Assembly: GCF_900455735.1 (NCBI RefSeq)
Contig: NZ_UAUI01000011.1
Location: 496,001 to 560,000 of the forward strand
Direction of reading: 5' to 3'
DNA: 64,000 bases
From: Rhodococcus wratislaviensis
GTDB lineage: Bacteria; Actinomycetota; Actinomycetes; Mycobacteriales; Mycobacteriaceae
Shown: positions 34,340-42,517 of the stretch, in pieces
Numbering within the stretch: the stretch's first letter is position 1
Layout: every line of letters starts with the position of its first letter
The notes under the pieces: model-generated
What the model saw: the letters and a program-made list of their open reading frames with translations, nothing else
Told to the model about the DNA's origin: nothing
Database searches by the model: none
Position numbers and translations under genes: made by a program

Positions 34340-35335
34340 GTGAGCGCTGTTCTGTCGATTCTGGATCTGGCCTACATCCGCGAGGGCGACACGGCGCGGG
34401 ACAGTTTCGATGCGAGCGTGAAGCTCGCACAACTCGCGGAGACCCGCGGGTACCGCCGCATCTGGTACGCGGAGCACCACAACATGCCGTCGATCGGTTC
34501 GTCCGCGACGAGCGTTCTCATCGCGCACGTCGCCGCACACACCGAGAGCATCCGGCTCGGCGCCGGCGGCATCATGCTGCCCAACCACGCCCCGCTCACG
34601 ATCGCCGAGCAGTTCGGCACCCTCGCGACACTGCACCCCGGCCGCATCGACCTCGGACTCGGACGCGCCCCCGGCAGCGACCAGAAGACGATGTACGCGC
34701 TGCGCCGCGACCCGGCGTCCGCGGACCGGTTCCCGCAGGACGTGCTGGAACTCCAGGCATACCTCAGAGGTGTGTCACGGGTTCCCGGCGTCGACGCCAT
34801 CCCCGGCAAGGGCACCAACGTTCCCCTCTACATCCTCGGGTCCTCGCTGTTCGGCGCGCAGCTCGCCGCGAAGCTCGGCCTCCCCTACGCCAACGCGTCC
34901 CACTTCTCCCCCGATTCGCTCGTCGACGCCGTCACGCTGTACCGGGAGCGGTTCGAGCCGTCCGAGGATCTGTCCGAGCCCTACGTGATCGCCGGCGTCA
35001 ACGCCATCGCCGCGGACACCACCGAGGACGCGCACCGGCAGTTCGAAGCGTCCCTGCGGCGGCGGGTGGTGCAGATGGTCGGCCGCGGGCAGAAGTTCAC
35101 CCCCGAGGAGGTCGACCTCATCATGACGTCCCCGGCGGGTCAGCAGGTCGCGCAGATGGTGCGCTACTCCGCCGTCGGCACCCCCACCGAGGTCAAGACG
35201 TACCTCGACGAGTTCGCCGAGCACGCGCAGGCCGACGAGCTGATCGTCGCCTCCCACGCCGAGAACACCGAGTCCTGGCTGAAGACGTACGACCTGCTCG
35301 CCGACGTGTGGCGCGGAGCGCCCGTGCGCGGTTAG
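34340..35335 (+). CDS. Luciferase-like monooxygenase family protein (MsnO8-type LLM)
   Basis: 331 residues from a GTG at 34,340 (GAAAGG upstream). [39 protein letters not shown] and [20 protein letters not shown] are hallmarks of the FMN-dependent LLM subfamily near bacterial luciferase (YbfA/MsnO8 type). The RIWYAEHH motif and the short C-terminal helices fit. Substrate unknown. It is not closely similar to the neighbouring F420-type LLM. Its stop codon lies in the left arm of the terminator shared with the convergent alcohol dehydrogenase. Confidence 0.82.
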   Translation: MSAVLSILDLAYIREGDTARDSFDASVKLAQLAETRGYRRIWYAEHHNMPSIGSSATSVLIAHVAAHTESIRLGAGGIMLPNHAPLTIAEQFGTLATLHPGRIDLGLGRAPGSDQKTMYALRRDPASADRFPQDVLELQAYLRGVSRVPGVDAIPGKGTNVPLYILGSSLFGAQLAAKLGLPYANASHFSPDSLVDAVTLYRERFEPSEDLSEPYVIAGVNAIAADTTEDAHRQFEASLRRRVVQMVGRGQKFTPEEVDLIMTSPAGQQVAQMVRYSAVGTPTEVKTYLDEFAEHAQADELIVASHAENTESWLKTYDLLADVWRGAPVRG

Positions 35336-35366
35336 CGAGTCTCTGGACTCGTCAACCGCGCACGGG
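35321..35366. terminator. Bidirectional terminator between convergent LLM and alcohol dehydrogenase genes
   Basis: Outer arms CCCGTGCGCGGTT (35,321-35,333) and AACCGCGCACGGG (35,354-35,366) are perfect complements. An inner hairpin CGAGTC-TCTG-GACTCG (35,336-35,351) continues the stem. The left arm contains the last codons of the LLM gene. Confidence 0.75.
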
Positions 35367-35378
35367 CGGCGAAGCCGC

Positions 35379-36491
35379 CTACTGCTGGTGGACGATCACG
35401 CCACGCAGGTTCTTTCCGTCCCGCAGATCCTGGTAACCCTCGTTCACCTGCTCGAGGGTGTACTTGGTGGTGATCAGCTCGTCGAGCTTGAGCTGACCCG
35501 CGTCGTACAGGCGGAGCAGGCGGACGATGTCGTACTGCGGGTTGGCCGAGCCGAACAGCGAACCCTTGATCGTCTTCTGGTTCAGGGTCAGGTCGGTTCC
35601 CGAGATGTGCACGGTGAGCTTCGCGGGGTCGGCGAGGCCGGTGATGACGACGGTGCCGCCCTTGCCGATGACGGCGGTCGCGTTCTGCACCACCTCTTCG
35701 TCGACGGTGCCCACCAGGATGAGGGCCTGATCGGCGCCCTGTCCCCAGGTCAGTTCGTTGACCTTCTCCGCCGCGGTCGCCGCGTCCGCGAACGCGTGGG
35801 TGGCGCCGAACTTCAGCGCGGCCTCCCGCTTCATGGCCACCGGGTCCACCACCACGACGTACTTGGCGCCGGCGCTGACCGCGCCCTGCACGGCGTTGAT
35901 GCCGAGTCCGCCGATGCCGTAGATGACGACGGTGTCACCCGCGCGCACCCCGCCGGCGTACACCGCGGTGCCCCAACCGGACGGCACACCGCAGCCGACG
36001 AGGACGGCGGTCTCCAGCGGGAGCCAGTCGTCCACCTTCACCACCGAGTGCTGCGAGATGGTGGCGCGCTCCGCGAACGTGCCGAGCATGCACATCGCAC
36101 CGAAATCCTGCTTGCCCGAGTGGAACCGGAACGACCCGTCGGGCATCGAACCCTCGAGGATGGTGGCGCCCATGTCACACAGGTTCTGGCGGCCGGTGGC
36201 ACAGTACCGACACGTGCCGCAGTTCGGGATGAAGCTGCAGACCACGTGGTCGCCGGGCTTCACCTTGGTGACACCGGGGCCGACTTCCTCGATGATGCCG
36301 GAGCCCTCGTGCCCGCCGACGATGGGGAAACGCGGCGGCAGATCGCCGTCGGTGAGGTGCAGGTCCGAGTGGCACAGCCCTGCCGCGACATACTTGATGA
36401 GCACTTCCCCGGGACCCGGACCGTCCAGTTCGAGTTCGATGATCTCGAATGGCTTGTGCGTTTCGAACAGAACCGCTGCTTTGGTCTTCAT
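35379..36491 (-). CDS. NDMA-dependent (mycofactocin-type) zinc alcohol dehydrogenase
   Basis: 370 residues, class III MDR family. Catalytic zinc site in AAGLCHSDLHLTDG and GGHEGSGIIEEVG; structural zinc cysteines in NCGTCRYCATGRQNLC; NAD fold in VVIYGIGGLGINAVQ. The overall sequence (start MKTKAAVLFETHKPFEIIEL, GATILEGSMPDGSFRFHSG) is that of the actinobacterial NDMA-dependent alcohol dehydrogenases, which hold NAD tightly and pass electrons to mycofactocin. It follows an aldehyde dehydrogenase gene by 23 bases; together they convert an alcohol to a carboxylic acid. Expression is probably controlled by the AcoR-like activator encoded upstream. Confidence 0.88.
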   Translation of the reverse strand: MKTKAAVLFETHKPFEIIELELDGPGPGEVLIKYVAAGLCHSDLHLTDGDLPPRFPIVGGHEGSGIIEEVGPGVTKVKPGDHVVCSFIPNCGTCRYCATGRQNLCDMGATILEGSMPDGSFRFHSGKQDFGAMCMLGTFAERATISQHSVVKVDDWLPLETAVLVGCGVPSGWGTAVYAGGVRAGDTVVIYGIGGLGINAVQGAVSAGAKYVVVVDPVAMKREAALKFGATHAFADAATAAEKVNELTWGQGADQALILVGTVDEEVVQNATAVIGKGGTVVITGLADPAKLTVHISGTDLTLNQKTIKGSLFGSANPQYDIVRLLRLYDAGQLKLDELITTKYTLEQVNEGYQDLRDGKNLRGVIVHQQ

Positions 36492-36514
36492 GTCTTCTCC
36501 TCGTTGAGTGACGG

Positions 36515-38023
36515 TCAGAGTGCGATGTTGACGGCTTTGGTCTGGGTGTAGAGATCGATGGCGGTCGCCCCGAGCTCACGTCCCCAACCGGACTGCTTGT
36601 ATCCGCCGAACGGCATGGCGGTGTCGAACCCGTTGTACTGGTTGATCCACACCGAACCGGCCTTGAGCTGACGGGCCGTGAGGTGCGCCTTGGACAGGTC
36701 CTTCGTCCAGATCCCGGCGGCGAGGCCGTAGATGCTGCTGTTCGCCGCCTTCGCGACTCCCTCCTCCGCGTTGAACGGGAGCGCTGCGACGACGGGGCCG
36801 AAGATCTCCTCCTCGACGATGCTGAATTCGGGCTTCACGTCCACGAACACCGTCGGCTCGACGTAGAAACCGGTGTCGCCCCAGCGCTTTCCGCCGGTGA
36901 GGGCGCGGGCGCCGTCGGCGAGTCCGGCGGCCAGGTAGCCGGTGACCTTGTCGAACTGCTCCTGCGACACCAGCGGTCCGAGCTGGGTGGTGGGGTCGAG
37001 TCCGGGACCGATCTTGACCTGGCTCGCAGCCTCGGCGACCGCCGCCGTGAAGTCGTCGAAGATGCTGTCCTCGACGAACATCCGGGTGCCCGCGACGCAG
37101 CACTGGCCGTGGTTGAACAGCCAGGCGTTGAGCGATCCGGTGACGGCGGCGTCGAAGTCCGCGTCCGCGAACACGACGTTGGCGCTCTTGCCGCCAAGTT
37201 CGAGCGACACCTTCTTCAGGTTGCCCCTGGCGGCGTCGACGATCTTCTTCCCGACCTCGGTGGAACCGGTGAACGCGATCTTGTCGACGTGGTCGTGAGC
37301 CGACAGTGCGGCCCCGGCGTCTCCGTAACCGGTGACGATGTTGACGACGCCGGGCGGGAAGCCGGCCTCCTCGAACACCTCGCCGAGCAGAAGTGCGGTC
37401 AGCGGGGTCTGCTCCGCGGGCTTGAGGATCACCGTGTTGCCTGCGGCGAGCGCGGGGGCCAGCTTGAACGCGGCCATGAGCAGCGGGAAGTTCCAGGGAA
37501 CGATCAGTCCGCAGACGCCGACGGGTTCACGCAGCGTGTACGCGTGGAACTGGCCGCCGGGAACGAACGGCATGCTCACGTTGACCGTGCTGCCCTCGAT
37601 TTTGGTGGCCCAGCCCGCGAAGTAGCGGAAGATGTCGGCCGACCACGCGACGTCGACAGCCGAGGCGATGCCCGCCGACTTGCCGTTGTCCAGCGCCTCC
37701 AGTTGGCCGAATTCCTCGGCGCGCTCGGAGAGGATGTCGCCGACCCGCCAGATCAGCCGTTCCCGCTCGTTGGGCTTCATGGTCGACCACGGGCCCTCGT
37801 CGAACGCGGTGCGTGCGGCCCGGACCGCACGGTCGACGTCTTCGGCGCCACCGCGTGCGACGGTGGTCAGCACCTGCCCGTTGGCGGGGTCGATCGTCTC
37901 GAACGTCGCGCCGCTCGCCGATTCCACCCACTGCCCTCCGACGAGGAATCGCTTGGTGCCGGACAGAAAGTTCCGTACCGACGGCAAGAGTTCCGCTTGG
38001 CTGGGTTCGATCGTCGCTGTCAT
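36515..38023 (-). CDS. NAD-dependent aldehyde dehydrogenase
   Basis: 502 residues from the ATG at 38,023, with GGAGG upstream. LELGGKS holds the general-base Glu region and NHGQCCVAGTR holds the catalytic cysteine; the segment PWNFPLLMAAFKLAPALAAG and the end GGYKQSGWGRELG are typical of the ALDH superfamily. It would oxidise the aldehyde made by the alcohol dehydrogenase encoded 23 bases downstream. A TGTCC-N7-GGACA palindrome lies 63 bases upstream of the start, after the end of the regulator gene. Likely substrates are short aliphatic aldehydes, by analogy with AcoR/MimR-controlled operons. Confidence 0.9.
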   Translation of the reverse strand: MTATIEPSQAELLPSVRNFLSGTKRFLVGGQWVESASGATFETIDPANGQVLTTVARGGAEDVDRAVRAARTAFDEGPWSTMKPNERERLIWRVGDILSERAEEFGQLEALDNGKSAGIASAVDVAWSADIFRYFAGWATKIEGSTVNVSMPFVPGGQFHAYTLREPVGVCGLIVPWNFPLLMAAFKLAPALAAGNTVILKPAEQTPLTALLLGEVFEEAGFPPGVVNIVTGYGDAGAALSAHDHVDKIAFTGSTEVGKKIVDAARGNLKKVSLELGGKSANVVFADADFDAAVTGSLNAWLFNHGQCCVAGTRMFVEDSIFDDFTAAVAEAASQVKIGPGLDPTTQLGPLVSQEQFDKVTGYLAAGLADGARALTGGKRWGDTGFYVEPTVFVDVKPEFSIVEEEIFGPVVAALPFNAEEGVAKAANSSIYGLAAGIWTKDLSKAHLTARQLKAGSVWINQYNGFDTAMPFGGYKQSGWGRELGATAIDLYTQTKAVNIAL

Positions 38024-38085
38024 CAAAACCTCCGAAGTTGTGAATGTGACGTGGCTCATAGTGCACTGGTTGCCATATCACTAAC

Positions 38086-38102
38086 TGTCCTGACTTCGGA
38101 CA
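38086..38102. promoter_or_regulatory. Candidate activator site TGTCC-N7-GGACA before the aldehyde/alcohol dehydrogenase operon
   Basis: TGTCC-TGACTTC-GGACA lies 63-79 bases upstream of the aldehyde dehydrogenase start, between it and the AcoR-like regulator gene. The same arms and spacing recur at 39,921-39,941 upstream of that regulator. The shared motif suggests a site for its Fis-type HTH. Confidence 0.6.
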
Positions 38103-38139
38103 CCTCCGGACGGTCGCGGATCGGTGGATGAAACTGCAG

Positions 38140-39795
38140 CTAGACGGTGATATCGAGGGCTCGGATCCGGACGTACAGCGTGCTGCGGCTGATGCCGAGC
38201 GCGGCCGCGGCGTGCACCTTGTTGCCGCCGCATTCCTGCAATGCGTCGACGATGGCCTGGCGTTCGGCGCGCTCGCGGCCCGCCAGCCTGGACACCCGCG
38301 TCGGCGTCCGATACTGGTCGGGTAGATCCGCGACGGCGATGTTCGCGCTGGTGCGCCTGCCCGCGGCCGCCTGCAGCACGACGGACAGTTCCGCGATGTT
38401 GCCCGGCCAGTCGCGGGCGATCAGAGCGTCGAGTGCGCTCGCGGTGAGCCGGAGGCCGGGATCGACGGAATCGAGGATCCCCTGCGCGATGTCCGCGAAT
38501 TCGCGGCTGCGTTGCCGCAGCGGCGGAAGCACCACCTGTCCGGGGCAGCGGCCGACCAGACCCGCAACGCCCGGCGGCAGGTCACCGAGGGGCGAACTCG
38601 TCATCACGATTCGTGGCCCCGCGTCGGCCGCCAGCATCTTCACGACCAGCGGCAGCATCGACTCGGGCAGGAGTTGCACTTCCTCGATCGCCAGGACCGC
38701 GGAGGGTCCCGCCGCCAGCGAGAGAAGTCGGTCGATCCAGGCCTCGGTTCCATCGAGGGCGATGGCGGCCGCGTCCATACATACGAGCGACTGGTCGCCG
38801 GCCAGATCACGGACCGCCGTCGTCCTGCCTGCCCCCGGTTCACCGCTGATCACCACCGGCTCCCGCGTCTCGCGTAACCGCGACAACTCCGACCTGCTGC
38901 GTTCGACGACGGAACTCGACGGCGACTTGCCCCGTCGAATGGGGGTGCTGGTCCGGCGGTCCGGTCGGACGACGAACACGGCCCCACCGTCCGTGCCTGC
39001 CACACGGTCGGCCCGGACCAACGCCGGTTCGCCCGAAGACAATTGGATCCGCACCGTCTTCGACTGCTCCGGACGCAGGTCCGCGGCAAGCCCCCGCAGC
39101 GTCGCATGATCGGACACCTGGAGCAGGTCGAGCGCCACCCGGTTGCTGAGCAGGATGTCCTCGCCGATCGCGGTGACCGCCATCTGATTCTGCGGCGACA
39201 CCCGCTGGAACGCGTCCACGAGCCGCTGCTGAGACACCCGGGACCCCTCGAGCAGCCGTCGTTCGATGTCCCCGGCCGCACGGGCCAGGAACGGGGCGAA
39301 CAGCGGGTTGGCCCGCGACGCGACGCCCGTCATGTCGAGGATGCCCTCGACGCGGCGCGTCACCGGATGGACGATCGGGTGTCCGTAGCAGCTGAGGTCC
39401 TTGAACCGCTCGAGGTAGTGCTCCTCGCCGTGGATCACGACACCGCGCCGGACCTCCATCGGAGTCCCCAGCGCGGTGGTCCCGACGCAGTCCTCACCGA
39501 AACTCGACCCCAGCACCGCGCCGGCGCCGTCGATCAGGCGTTCGAGTCTGGGGCCGTCGAAGAGCCGGGCGACGATGCGGCAGTCGCGGTCGGCGAGCAG
39601 GACACAGAATCCGGTGCCCTGAATCTGCTGTTCCATCTCGTCGAGGACGGGCCGGGCCGCCTGCAGCAGCCGACTGGACGTGTCCAGGTCGGAGCAGGGG
39701 TCACCGCTCGGCGTCGAACTCGGTTCCAGGCCGCTGAGCGCCGAACGCTTCCAGGACAACGCGATCTCCGGCCGCATCGCCGCGTGCCCGGTCAT
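38140..39795 (-). CDS. AcoR/MimR-like transcriptional activator (GAF, degenerate AAA+, Fis HTH)
   Basis: About 551 residues from the ATG at 39,795; an in-frame ATG at 39,855 is possible. The N-terminal half has the sensor segment of AcoR-type regulators (GSSFGEDCVGTTALGTPMEVRR, CYGHPIVHP). The central AAA+ domain keeps a Walker A (GEPGAGRTT) and LAIEEVQLL, but I see no GAFTGA loop for contacting sigma-54. The C-terminus is a Fis-type HTH (GGNKVHAAAALGISRSTLYVRIR). Rhodococci lack sigma-54, and such proteins (AcoR, MimR) activate alcohol, acetoin and alkene/propane operons. It precedes the aldehyde and alcohol dehydrogenase genes on the same strand. Confidence 0.85.
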   Translation of the reverse strand: MTGHAAMRPEIALSWKRSALSGLEPSSTPSGDPCSDLDTSSRLLQAARPVLDEMEQQIQGTGFCVLLADRDCRIVARLFDGPRLERLIDGAGAVLGSSFGEDCVGTTALGTPMEVRRGVVIHGEEHYLERFKDLSCYGHPIVHPVTRRVEGILDMTGVASRANPLFAPFLARAAGDIERRLLEGSRVSQQRLVDAFQRVSPQNQMAVTAIGEDILLSNRVALDLLQVSDHATLRGLAADLRPEQSKTVRIQLSSGEPALVRADRVAGTDGGAVFVVRPDRRTSTPIRRGKSPSSSVVERSRSELSRLRETREPVVISGEPGAGRTTAVRDLAGDQSLVCMDAAAIALDGTEAWIDRLLSLAAGPSAVLAIEEVQLLPESMLPLVVKMLAADAGPRIVMTSSPLGDLPPGVAGLVGRCPGQVVLPPLRQRSREFADIAQGILDSVDPGLRLTASALDALIARDWPGNIAELSVVLQAAAGRRTSANIAVADLPDQYRTPTRVSRLAGRERAERQAIVDALQECGGNKVHAAAALGISRSTLYVRIRALDITV

Positions 39796-39920
39796 GCCGC
39801 CAAACTCCAACCTCGACTCCTTGCCGCGCGCGCATCCGGTCGTGCACCGGTGCACGACTCACATCCGAACGTACCCACACAGTGTGACCCACGCCATAGT
39901 GCCTGTGGGCGCGGCGAGCA

Positions 39921-39941
39921 ACTGTCCGGATTTTGGACAGT
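39921..39941. promoter_or_regulatory. Candidate site ACTGTCC-N7-GGACAGT before the AcoR-like regulator
   Basis: Perfect 7-bp arms around GGATTTT, 126 bases upstream of the chosen regulator start. The core TGTCC-N7-GGACA matches the site before the aldehyde dehydrogenase gene. It suggests autoregulation. Confidence 0.6.
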
Positions 39942-39952
39942 GCCGCGTTCGC

Positions 39953-41116
39953 TCAGTCGAACAGCCCCCGCACGAACGGGATGGTGTCGGCCTGCGAATC
40001 GACGAGTGTGCCGCTGTGGTCAGTGGGATAGGTCTGGAACGTGACCGGCTCACCGTTGGCGGTCAGTGCCGCGACCAGCGACAACGCCGAGGGCGCGGGC
40101 ACGTCGATGTCGGTGAGCCCCTGCCCGATGAACAGGGGACGGTCGTAGCCACTCGTCGGGACGCCCATGTAGTCCACGAGCAGCCCGTGGAAGTTCGGGA
40201 TCTGGTTCAGCGGCTTGCTGAAAAGGTCGCCGACCACCACACCTTCCGCGGCATCGTGAAGGTCGTTGACACACAGCTGCTCCGCGGCGTTCACGTAGTG
40301 GGCACCGAGCGGCGTGAGATACGAGTCGAGGTCGATCTCGGGGTGCGCCGACCGCAGTCCCGCGAGGATGTAGAACAGGTACGACGTGAGGCCGGCGGGG
40401 ATCGCCGTGGGCGGCACCCCGGGACCCAGCGGCAGCAGTGTCAGTTCGATGTTCGCGGGCACCCCTGTTCCCACGGCCCCCCGGTAGTCGAGCGTCTCGC
40501 CGCCGTACTCGGTGGCATAGCGGGCGGTGGTGATCGCGGCGCCGCCGCCCTGCGACTGGCCGACCACGACCCACTTGTTCGACAGGGACTCGTCGACGGC
40601 GCGGGCGGCCTTCACCGAGTCGACGACGCTGTGCGCCTCGACCTTTCCGTCGAGGTACGGCATCACGCCGGGCGTGCCGAGGCCCACGTAGTCGGTGGAG
40701 ACGACGGCGTACCCCTGCTCGAGCCAGCGTCCGAGGTACGGGTAGTCGCGGTCGGGGAGCGCGGGCCCGACGAGTGAGGGCGCGCAGTCGTCCGCGAGAC
40801 CGGACGTGCCGTGCGCCCACGCGACCACCGGCCAGCCCCCGTCGGGCGCCTCCCCCGGTGGCACGTACACGGCGCCGCTGCTGAGTGCGGGACTTCCGTC
40901 GGACCCGATCGACCAGTAGGTGATTCGCTGCGCGTCGGCGGCGCCGGGGAGCCAGAGGTCGGACGGCAGCGGCTCGACCTCCACGACACTCCCCGGCGCG
41001 CGTTCGGCCTCCTCGGCGAACGCGGCCGGGGAGGCGAGGCAGGTGCCGCCCACCGTCAGGGATGCGATCGCGACACCTGCCGCGGCTCGCGCCATCCGTA
41101 CCGAGTGTGTCTTCAC
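39953..41116 (-). CDS. Secreted lipase / esterase (LIP family)
   Basis: 387 residues from a GTG at 41,116. It begins with a Sec signal (MKTHSVRMARAAAGVAIASL, cleavage near SPAAFAEE). The nucleophile elbow is GQSQGGG, and the LIP-family features AVYVPPGEAP, WAHGTSGLADDCAPS and VVSTDYVGLGTPG follow in order; a terminal DHSG supplies the histidine. Relatives are secreted triacylglycerol lipases and large esterases of actinobacteria and fungi. Single gene; upstream lies a palindromic repeat and then the MFS gene. An ATG at 41,095 is an alternative start but would shorten the signal. Confidence 0.83.
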   Translation of the reverse strand: MKTHSVRMARAAAGVAIASLTVGGTCLASPAAFAEEAERAPGSVVEVEPLPSDLWLPGAADAQRITYWSIGSDGSPALSSGAVYVPPGEAPDGGWPVVAWAHGTSGLADDCAPSLVGPALPDRDYPYLGRWLEQGYAVVSTDYVGLGTPGVMPYLDGKVEAHSVVDSVKAARAVDESLSNKWVVVGQSQGGGAAITTARYATEYGGETLDYRGAVGTGVPANIELTLLPLGPGVPPTAIPAGLTSYLFYILAGLRSAHPEIDLDSYLTPLGAHYVNAAEQLCVNDLHDAAEGVVVGDLFSKPLNQIPNFHGLLVDYMGVPTSGYDRPLFIGQGLTDIDVPAPSALSLVAALTANGEPVTFQTYPTDHSGTLVDSQADTIPFVRGLFD

Positions 41117-41140
41117 CGCTTCAAGATAGAGCGTCCCCCG

Positions 41141-41186
41141 CACGTGAGTGGCAAAGCGCACCGGAGCACGCTTTGCCACTCACGTG
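41141..41186. repeat. Intergenic palindromic repeat, copy 2
   Basis: CACGTGAGTGGCAAAGCG (41,141-41,158) and its exact complement (41,169-41,186) around a 10-base centre. It lies between the lipase start and the end of the MFS gene. Same core as the copies near 4,160 and 62,141. It may serve as a terminator for the MFS gene, 2 bases past its stop. Confidence 0.75.
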
Positions 41187-41188
41187 GG

Positions 41189-42517
41189 CTACGTCTGGGA
41201 CGCGAGATTCCGTCCCCGGGTCTCGGGGATCGTGATCAGTGCGGCGATCGAGACCGCGACCAGCGCGAGCGCGTACCACTCGAACAGTTCCGGCGTACCG
41301 CGGTCGGCGAAGAACGTCTGGACGTACGCGGCCGTCCCACCGAACGCCGCGACACCGATCGAGTACGGCACTCCGACACCGGCGGCACGCAATCCGGTCG
41401 GGAACAGTTCGGCCATCATCGCCGGCATCACCGACAGGATCGCGCCCATCACGAACAGGGCGATCGCCATCGCGACGAACAGCGTGACCGCGCTGTGCCC
41501 GATCATGGCGTTGAGCGGGAACAGCAGGGCAGCGATACCGACGTTGCCGATGTACAGCACCGGTTTGCGCCCGATCCGGTCCGACAACGCACCCCAGAAC
41601 GGCAGCGACGCAATCAGTACGAGGTTGGCGCCGACCCCCGCCCACAGTGCACCGGACGGATCGATGCCCCGGACGGCGATCGCGTACGCCGGCGCCGACA
41701 CAGCCCACACGTAGTAGACGACGGTGCCGCCGACCGTGAAGAACAGGATCTGGAACACCTGCCGCCGGTGCGCCAGGAACAGCTGCCACATCGACTGGTT
41801 CGCGGTCTCGTCACCCGACTCCTCGTAGACCTCGGTCTCGCTCATCCGGGACCGCATCCACAACACGAACAGTCCGAGCACGCCGCCCAGCAGGAACGGC
41901 ACCCGCCAACCCCAGTCGGCCATCTGCTCCGAACTCAGCGTCGTCGTGAGCAGCGCGCCGAGAAGCGTGCCGACGACGACCCCGGTGGTATTGGAGATGT
42001 AGATGAGACTGGACCAGAGTCCACGCCGGGCCGTCGGCGCGAATTCGACGATGTAGGTCTGCGCGGACGGCAACTCGCCGCCGTGCGCGACGCCCTGCGC
42101 GAGACGCGCCACCACGAGAACCACCGCCGCCGCGACACCGATCGTCTGATGGGTCGGGGTCAGACCGATGACCAGGCTGCCGATCGCCGCGAGTCCGACG
42201 GCGAGCGTCATCGACAGCTTGCGGCCCCGCCGGTCCGACAGCCAGCCGAACAGCAGACCGCCGAACGGCCTGGCGACGAATCCGACGGCGAAGACGCCGA
42301 ACGACGCGAGCAGGTCGGAGACGGCGGAGCCGGTGTGGAAGAACTGCGGGGCGAAGAACGCGGCGAACGTCGCGTAGACGGTCCAGTCGAAGTACTCGAT
42401 CCCGTTGCCGGTGCCCACGCCGACGATCGCGCGGGCCTTCTCCCAGCGCTCGGATCTCTGCCGGACGGTGGGCGGGCCGGCGTTCACGGACCCGCCCTCG
42501 GTGGCGATCTCGATCAT
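41189..42517 (-). CDS. MFS transporter, metabolite:H+ symporter (MHS) family
   Basis: 442 residues with about 12 transmembrane helices. The N-terminal NGIEYFDWTVYATFAAFFAP, the loop GWLSDRRGRKLSM and RLAQGVAHGGELPSAQTYIV are MHS signatures. It overlaps the preceding amidohydrolase gene by four bases (ATGA), so uptake and hydrolysis of the substrate are probably linked. A plausible substrate is an N-acylated amino acid or peptide-like acid cleaved by the M20 enzyme. The gene ends 2 bases before a palindromic repeat. The divergent Lrp-type regulator at 43.9 kb may control the pair. Confidence 0.85.
   Translation of the reverse strand: MIEIATEGGSVNAGPPTVRQRSERWEKARAIVGVGTGNGIEYFDWTVYATFAAFFAPQFFHTGSAVSDLLASFGVFAVGFVARPFGGLLFGWLSDRRGRKLSMTLAVGLAAIGSLVIGLTPTHQTIGVAAAVVLVVARLAQGVAHGGELPSAQTYIVEFAPTARRGLWSSLIYISNTTGVVVGTLLGALLTTTLSSEQMADWGWRVPFLLGGVLGLFVLWMRSRMSETEVYEESGDETANQSMWQLFLAHRRQVFQILFFTVGGTVVYYVWAVSAPAYAIAVRGIDPSGALWAGVGANLVLIASLPFWGALSDRIGRKPVLYIGNVGIAALLFPLNAMIGHSAVTLFVAMAIALFVMGAILSVMPAMMAELFPTGLRAAGVGVPYSIGVAAFGGTAAYVQTFFADRGTPELFEWYALALVAVSIAALITIPETRGRNLASQT

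Noticed and set aside
34271-34340. Longer start (ATG at 34,271) for the second LLM gene
   Set aside because: It would begin inside the terminator hairpin and adds a non-homologous 23-residue tail; the GTG at 34,340 has a ribosome site and the family start.
38086-38110. Sigma-54 promoter before the aldehyde dehydrogenase operon
   Set aside because: No GG-N10-GC element fits convincingly, and actinobacteria of this type lack sigma-54; the activator also lacks a visible GAFTGA loop.
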